A DNA stretch of 64,000 nucleotides, from assembly GCA_963822435.1 (NCBI GenBank), contig CAWGHN010000006.1, positions 62,001 to 126,000 of the forward strand, in the 5' to 3' direction. Each line of letters begins with the position of its first letter. The first letter of the stretch is position 1. The notes beneath the pieces are model-generated. The model saw only the letters and a program-made list of their open reading frames with translations, did not search any database and was not told the DNA's origin. Shown here in pieces: positions 59,540 to 64,000 of this stretch. This stretch comes from JAUYQR01 sp963822435. Lineage in GTDB: Bacteria > Pseudomonadota > Alphaproteobacteria > Rhodobacterales > Rhodobacteraceae. Position numbers and translations under genes: made by a program.

Positions 59540-59615
59540 TGGTGGCGAGGGGGGACTCGAACCCCCGACCCCGTGATTATGAGTCACGTGCTCTAACCAG
59601 CTGAGCTACCTAGCC
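59540..59615 (-). tRNA. tRNA-Met (CAT anticodon), unusual acceptor stem
   Basis: On the minus strand: D-arm TAGCTCAGCTGGTTAGAGC, anticodon arm CGTGA-CTCATAA-TCACG, variable loop GGGTC, T-arm GGGGG-TTCGAGT-CCCCC, and encoded CCA. Anticodon CAT with this arm pattern matches elongator tRNA-Met. The 5' acceptor strand GGCTAGG faces only six bases, CTCGCC, before the discriminator A, and position 4 is a T-C mismatch; total length is 76 with CCA where this D-loop predicts 77. It may be tolerated or the gene may be impaired. Confidence 0.85.
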
Positions 59616-59672
59616 ACTGGGCGCGGGATTAAGGGCGCGTCCCGTGAAGGTCAAGCCTGAATCGCTGTGCCG

Positions 59673-61676
59673 TCACCCATGCGCCACACGCGGGCGGCCG
59701 GAGGCGGTGGCCGTCACTGTCGCTTCGATGAACATCGCGCGGCCCTCGACCTCGGCCTCGCGCACATCGCGCGCCACCGTCACGCGCAGATCGACCGCCC
59801 CCGCCCGTCGCGCCCGGTCGGATGCCTCGGCGACCAGCGCCGCCTCCATCGCGTCCAGCGCCGCATCACGAGTGCCGAAAACCTGCAACCCGTCGGCCAG
59901 ATGCGCCACGAACCGCCCCTCGGCAGGCGACGACACGATGCCCTGCACCCGCTGGCTCACCTGCCCTGCCACCGCGCCGATCGCATTGGCGACCCCGGCG
60001 TGTTCCGGCAGGATCATCTCGCAACCCAGCCGCGCGCCGACCGCGCCATAGTAGAACGGCGCCGATGCCCCAAGCCCGATCACCGGCACGCCCAGCCGCG
60101 CCGTCACTTCCACCACGCCGCGGTGCCGCGCCAGACCCGCCCGCGCCAGCACATGCCGCGCCAGGGCCTCGGGCGCTTCGCCCGCAAAGGCCGCATCCTC
60201 GCCGAACGCGGCCTCCAGCAGGCAATCCACCGTTTGCGCCGTCACCTGATCGACCACCGCCCGCGCAAATGGCTCCGGGCCGCTGGCGAACCGCTCGCCC
60301 GCCCCGGTCCGCCGCCGCGCCATCAGCCGCACCGCCTTGTCCGCCGCCGCCCGGTCCCATGCGTCCAGCCCCCCCAGCACATGGCTCGCGTCCGACGGCG
60401 TGACGCCCGCCACCATCACCAGCCCCCGCGCCACAAGCCGCTCCAGCGCCGCCACCTCCAGCCGCGATGTCAGGGCCTGCGCCATCGGCATCGGCACCGC
60501 CACCCGCTCCAGCACCGCCGCCTCGCGCGGTGAAAGCCCGCCGGTTTGCCCGGCCATCGGCACCACAAACCGCCCGTCCATCTCTCCGACAGCATCCGCA
60601 CTCAGCCAGCGGTCCAACGCGGCATGGACCATCGCGCCATGGTCCACCGCCAGCAAAGACACCGGGATCAACCGCCGTGGCCCCAACCGCAAACCACCCT
60701 TCAACCCCTCGGTGATCAGATGCACCTCGCTGTCGCCGCCAAGGCCCGTGGTCCGCATCGCCACCGCCTCGACCATCGTGCGAAACCCGCCGACCCGCGC
60801 GCCCTCGGGGTCGATCTCCGGCAATCCGTCGCGCAACAGCGCCACATCGGTCGTGGTGCCGCCAATGTCGGAGACCAGCGCATCTGACGCGCCTGTCAGC
60901 CAGCGCGCGCCGACGATGCTGGCCGCCGGCCCGGACAGGATCGTCTCGATCGGCCGCTCGCGCACCATTGCTGCCGAAATCAGCGCGCCATCCCCCCGCA
61001 CCACCATCAACGGCGCCTCGATCCCAATCGCCGACAGATGCCGCTCACAGGCCGCCACCAGCCGGTCGATCATCCCGATCAGCCGCGCATTCAGCACCGC
61101 CGTCAGTGCCCGCTTCGGCCCGTTCAACTGCGCCGACAACTCATGGCTGCACGTCACCGGACGCCCCGTCACCCGCCGGATCACCTCACGCGCGGCCACC
61201 TCATGCGCCGGGTTGCGGGTCGCAAAGCGCGCGGCCACGGCAAAGCCCATCACCTCGTCGCCAATGCGAGCGACCTCCGCCTCCAGCCCCGCCAGATCCA
61301 GCGCCGCCGCCTCGGTTCCCGCATGGCTGTGCCCGCCGGCCACCGACACCACCGGATCGCCCTTCAACGCCTCGGTCAGCCCGCCGCGCGTCAGATCGTC
61401 GGCATCGAACCCGATCACCACCAGTGCAACCCGTCCGCCTTGCCCCTCGACCAGCGCATTGGTCGCAAGCGTGGTCGACAAGGACACCAGCGATACCTCC
61501 GCCGCCGTTACTCCGGCCGCCGCAATCGCCGCATCCACGGCCTGCCCGATACCCACCGCCAGATCGTGCCGGCTGGTCAGCGCCTTGGCCTTGCCGATCA
61601 CCCGCGTCGCAGCTTCGTCAAGGATCACCGCATCGGTGTAGGTGCCGCCCGTGTCGACACCCAGAAAAAATCCCAT
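59673..61676 (-). CDS. Hydantoinase/oxoprolinase-family protein (HyuA-type subunit)
   Basis: 667-residue protein of the N-methylhydantoinase A/5-oxoprolinase family. ATPase-like signatures: N-terminal GVDTGGTYTDAVI, STTLATNALVEGQGGRVALV and central SDIGGTTTDVALL with LSGPAASIVGA. It would hydrolyse a cyclic amide or carboxylate a ketone using ATP, normally together with a HyuB-type subunit, which is not adjacent. ATG 61676 begins two residues before the first strand. The second half is alanine-rich and less conserved; a stand-alone form of this length exists in several Rhodobacteraceae. Confidence 0.85.
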   Translation of the reverse strand: MGFFLGVDTGGTYTDAVILDEAATRVIGKAKALTSRHDLAVGIGQAVDAAIAAAGVTAAEVSLVSLSTTLATNALVEGQGGRVALVVIGFDADDLTRGGLTEALKGDPVVSVAGGHSHAGTEAAALDLAGLEAEVARIGDEVMGFAVAARFATRNPAHEVAAREVIRRVTGRPVTCSHELSAQLNGPKRALTAVLNARLIGMIDRLVAACERHLSAIGIEAPLMVVRGDGALISAAMVRERPIETILSGPAASIVGARWLTGASDALVSDIGGTTTDVALLRDGLPEIDPEGARVGGFRTMVEAVAMRTTGLGGDSEVHLITEGLKGGLRLGPRRLIPVSLLAVDHGAMVHAALDRWLSADAVGEMDGRFVVPMAGQTGGLSPREAAVLERVAVPMPMAQALTSRLEVAALERLVARGLVMVAGVTPSDASHVLGGLDAWDRAAADKAVRLMARRRTGAGERFASGPEPFARAVVDQVTAQTVDCLLEAAFGEDAAFAGEAPEALARHVLARAGLARHRGVVEVTARLGVPVIGLGASAPFYYGAVGARLGCEMILPEHAGVANAIGAVAGQVSQRVQGIVSSPAEGRFVAHLADGLQVFGTRDAALDAMEAALVAEASDRARRAGAVDLRVTVARDVREAEVEGRAMFIEATVTATASGRPRVAHG

Positions 61677-61774
61677 GATCCTCACGCTCCGCCGACTGCC
61701 CGTTTCGCCCCTGCTACCCCGCAGGGCCGCAAAGATCATCCCCTTGCGCGACATCCGCCGGTGAAATCGCGGCC

Positions 61775-63052
61775 CTAGCGCCCTTTGTCAGGCCTGCGCT
61801 TGCGCCGATGTGCGGGTGGCAGGCCAAGGATGCCGCGATACTTCGCCACCGTCCGCCGCGCCACCGGGCTGCCCCCGGCCGACAGTGCCGCCGCCAGCGC
61901 CTCGTCCGACAAAGGCCTGTCCGCAGGCTCTTCGGCCACCAGCCGTGTCAGCCGGTCGCGCAATGCTGCCGCCGAAAGCCCGCCTTGGGTGACCGATTGG
62001 CTGAACAGCGCACGCAACCACCAGGTCCCCTTCGGCGTATCCACCGCCGTGCCCGCCACAATGCGGCTGATCGTGCTTTGGTGCAGCCCCAGCGCTTCGG
62101 CCACCTCGGCCATCGTCATCGGCACCAAGGCCCCGGTGCCATCCTCCAGCGCCGCCGCCTGACGCATCAGGATTTCGCGCCCCACGGTCAGCAGCGTGGC
62201 ATTGCGCCCCTCCACCAGCCGGATCAACGCGCGTGCTTCGCCCCGCCCCTTGCCCTTGGCCTCCGCCAGCGACAGCGACGGCAGCGCCGACCGGTTAAGC
62301 GAGATTTCCCACCCCGCGTCGCCCTTCCGCGCCATCAGGTCCGGCTCGCGCACGGGTGCTGCGCAGGCTTCGAACTGTGCGCCGGGCTTGGGGTCAAAGC
62401 CGCGGATCACCGCGATCTTGCGTCGCACCTCGGCCTCGGTCAGCCCGGTTTCGCGCGCCACCCGCGCCAGATCGCCCGCCGCCACCAGATCCAGCCGCGC
62501 CAAGACCGCGTCCAGCCCCGCGTCCAGCACCTCGGCCTCGGCGGCCTGCAAGCGCAGGCAATCGGCCAGCGACCGCGCAAACAACCCCGACGGCTCGACA
62601 TGCGCCTGTATCCGCACCAGCACCGCCTCGGTCTCCGGCACCGACGCGCCCGCCCGCGCCGCAATGGCGGGCAGCGGTCGGCCCAGCCAGCCCGTCGGTT
62701 CCAGCGCCTCGACCAGCGCCTCGGCGACCCGCGCCTCGCGCGGTGTCAGCCGCAGCGCCCCGATCGCGTCCGACACATGGGCAATCAGGCTCGGCCCCGC
62801 CGCCTCCACCTCCGGCTGCTCGCCGCCGCCACCGCCACCAACACCGCGCAACATCGCATCGCGCCAGCGCGGCAGCCATTCCCCAGGGGTCTGCCTGACT
62901 ACCACCAACTGCGGATTTTCCGCCGCCTGTTCCTCCAGATACTGCGTCAGCCCCGCCGCATCCGCCCGCAGGATGCGGATCGAGGTGGCAAGCCCCGTGG
63001 TCAGCGTCAGGCGCTGCGTCTGTTGAACAGAGATCCGGCTTCTCGACTTCAT
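61775..63052 (-). CDS. rpoN: RNA polymerase sigma-54 factor
   Basis: 425-residue sigma-54. Region I (QQTQRLTLTTGLATSIRILR) is recognisable but has few glutamines; region II is short and carries a six-glycine run; the core-binding region follows, then a helix-turn-helix (MTMAEVAEALGLHQSTISRIVAG) and the RpoN box SPVARRTVAKYRGIL. It would direct promoters with GG/GC at -24/-12. The lptB, hpf and ptsN neighbours of a classical rpoN are absent, so it may be one of several copies. ATG 63052 starts the Q-rich region. Confidence 0.93.
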   Translation of the reverse strand: MKSRSRISVQQTQRLTLTTGLATSIRILRADAAGLTQYLEEQAAENPQLVVVRQTPGEWLPRWRDAMLRGVGGGGGGEQPEVEAAGPSLIAHVSDAIGALRLTPREARVAEALVEALEPTGWLGRPLPAIAARAGASVPETEAVLVRIQAHVEPSGLFARSLADCLRLQAAEAEVLDAGLDAVLARLDLVAAGDLARVARETGLTEAEVRRKIAVIRGFDPKPGAQFEACAAPVREPDLMARKGDAGWEISLNRSALPSLSLAEAKGKGRGEARALIRLVEGRNATLLTVGREILMRQAAALEDGTGALVPMTMAEVAEALGLHQSTISRIVAGTAVDTPKGTWWLRALFSQSVTQGGLSAAALRDRLTRLVAEEPADRPLSDEALAAALSAGGSPVARRTVAKYRGILGLPPAHRRKRRPDKGR

Positions 63053-63091
63053 GGCGAAGTGTTCCCACTCACGCCGCGCTTGCACAAGCCG

Positions 63092-64000
63092 TCACGCGAA
63101 CCACCCCTCGCAGAACCAGCCGCCCGAAGCCGCCCCGCCCGTCGCATAGAACAGCCACAGGCACAGCCCGCCCTCCACCTCCACCCGCCAGTAATCGCGC
63201 ACGCCCGACCGCCAATCGGGATCATCCAGCCACCATTCCGGCTGGATGCGCTCCGGCCCCGTGGCCATCCGCGTCACCAGATCGCGCCGCCGCCAGCGGA
63301 ACCGGGCGGGAGGGTCCGGGCTGTCGGGCGCATGAACCGCCTCGGGGCGCAGCATCACCAAGGGGCGCGGGGCAGGCGGTTCGGGCCACTCGCCCTCATG
63401 CGCAGAAGACCATGCCGCCGCCAGCGTGATCACCGCCTTCGCCGGAATGTTGCTTTCCGCCGGATGCCGCCGCGTCACCGCCTCGGCCCCCAGCCGCGCG
63501 CCCAGCTTGCCGATCAGGTCGTCCAGCTTTGCCCCCGGCGCGGTCTGGCGCGCCACGACACTGGCCGTCGCATCGAAATGCCCCCGGTGCTGCAGCGCGT
63601 GCAACGGCTCGGTCAGCACCGCCTCCAGCCGCACGCAATCAATCCCGAAGCCCGCGTCGATCGCATCCAGCTTCAGCATCAGCAAGGGCCGGATCCGCTC
63701 CACCGTATCGGCCGCCCGCGCCAGCCCCACGGCCACCACCTCCACCCGCCCGTCACAGCGGAACGCCTGCATCTGCACCGTCCGTGCGCCGCGCCCCTTG
63801 GCCTTCAGCCGCGCGCACAATTCCGGCAGCAGCCGGTCCACCGCCGCCTCCACATCGCTGCGCAACCCGATCGGGTCCGGCAAGGTCAGCCGCACCGCAA
63901 AATGCAACGGTGCCCGCGCCGGGCTGACCGGCTCCGTCTCCAGCCCCAGCGCCTGATCCAGCCGCCGCACCGCATCGGCCCCGAACCGCCGCGCCAACGC
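63092..64000 (-). CDS. imuB: ImuB-like Y-family polymerase relative, C-terminal part
   Basis: The frame is open to the right edge, so the N-terminus is outside the window; about 302 residues are visible. The sequence matches the C-terminal half of ImuB, including the ESNIPAKAVITLAAAW stretch, LRPEAVHAPD and the family ending GPERIQPEWWLDDPDWRSGVRDYWRVEVEGG cited only by its parts PERIQPEWW and RDYWRVE, then the LWLFY and WFCEGWFA end. ImuB works with ImuA and DnaE2 in SOS mutagenesis; imuA and dnaE2 would flank outside the window. Confidence 0.88.
   Translation of the reverse strand, partial: ALARRFGADAVRRLDQALGLETEPVSPARAPLHFAVRLTLPDPIGLRSDVEAAVDRLLPELCARLKAKGRGARTVQMQAFRCDGRVEVVAVGLARAADTVERIRPLLMLKLDAIDAGFGIDCVRLEAVLTEPLHALQHRGHFDATASVVARQTAPGAKLDDLIGKLGARLGAEAVTRRHPAESNIPAKAVITLAAAWSSAHEGEWPEPPAPRPLVMLRPEAVHAPDSPDPPARFRWRRRDLVTRMATGPERIQPEWWLDDPDWRSGVRDYWRVEVEGGLCLWLFYATGGAASGGWFCEGWFA

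Noticed and set aside
1..64000. CRISPR arrays, rRNA genes or replication origin
   Set aside because: No regularly spaced repeats, no rRNA sequence and no DnaA-box clusters were noticed on reading either strand.

Overview
The window is high-GC, densely coded DNA with short intergenic gaps and long runs of overlapping genes. The gene content (serB divergent from serC-serA, DUF2585, ZapE, ImuB-type polymerase, CUT1 sugar ABC systems, iol genes) points to an alphaproteobacterium, most likely a Rhodobacteraceae relative of Rhodobacter, Gemmobacter or Tabrizicola. This is inferred from gene families and has not been tested with a tree. I see no rRNA, CRISPR array, insertion sequence or prophage.

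Layout. 1-11 kb: the 3' part of an aryl-CoA ligase, aldo/keto reductase, VOC protein, zapE, a mitochondrial-type alternative oxidase, a TSUP exporter, then the serine genes serB, serC and serA with a probable leader RNA before serC. Three copies of a small dispersed repeat lie here. 11.7-22.7 kb: an eleven-gene minus-strand operon for uptake and breakdown of an unknown sugar. It encodes an SDR, an acid-sugar dehydratase, a four-gene CUT1 ABC transporter, a GntR regulator, a mutarotase-like protein, a BDH2-like SDR, an APH-type kinase and an enolase paralogue with altered active-site residues. A membrane di-iron hydroxylase and an SMP-30 lactonase diverge from its promoter. 24.6-30.5 kb: a ribbon-helix-helix protein with its probable operator, a PHB-depolymerase-type esterase, and a three-gene MacAB-like ABC exporter.

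30.5-39.4 kb: an inositol catabolic locus of two divergent operons (aldolase-iolB-iolC-iolD and oxidoreductase-iolE-oxidoreductase) around a perfect 16-bp palindrome, with a LacI regulator beside them. 39.5-45.7 kb: a branched-chain/amide-type ABC transporter with a hydantoin/Asp-Glu racemase and a divergent GntR regulator. 45.8-47.7 kb: a universal stress protein and TerC. 48-53.7 kb: six overlapping or adjacent genes for making and transferring an amino-deoxy sugar on a lipid carrier. 54-57.6 kb: an MFS transporter, a LacI regulator and a second membrane hydroxylase. 57.6-59.5 kb: a gene graveyard, with fragments of a sugar-binding protein, permease, ABC ATPase, MocE-like Rieske ferredoxin and IolG-like dehydrogenase joined end to end. 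59.5-64 kb: tRNA-Met with an imperfect acceptor stem, a hydantoinase/oxoprolinase-family protein, an rpoN gene and the 3' part of imuB.

The most interesting signals are the sugar operon that ends in kinase plus non-canonical enolase, and the two paralogous membrane oxygenases placed beside sugar or inositol genes, one next to a broken moc-like (rhizopine/methyl-inositol) locus.
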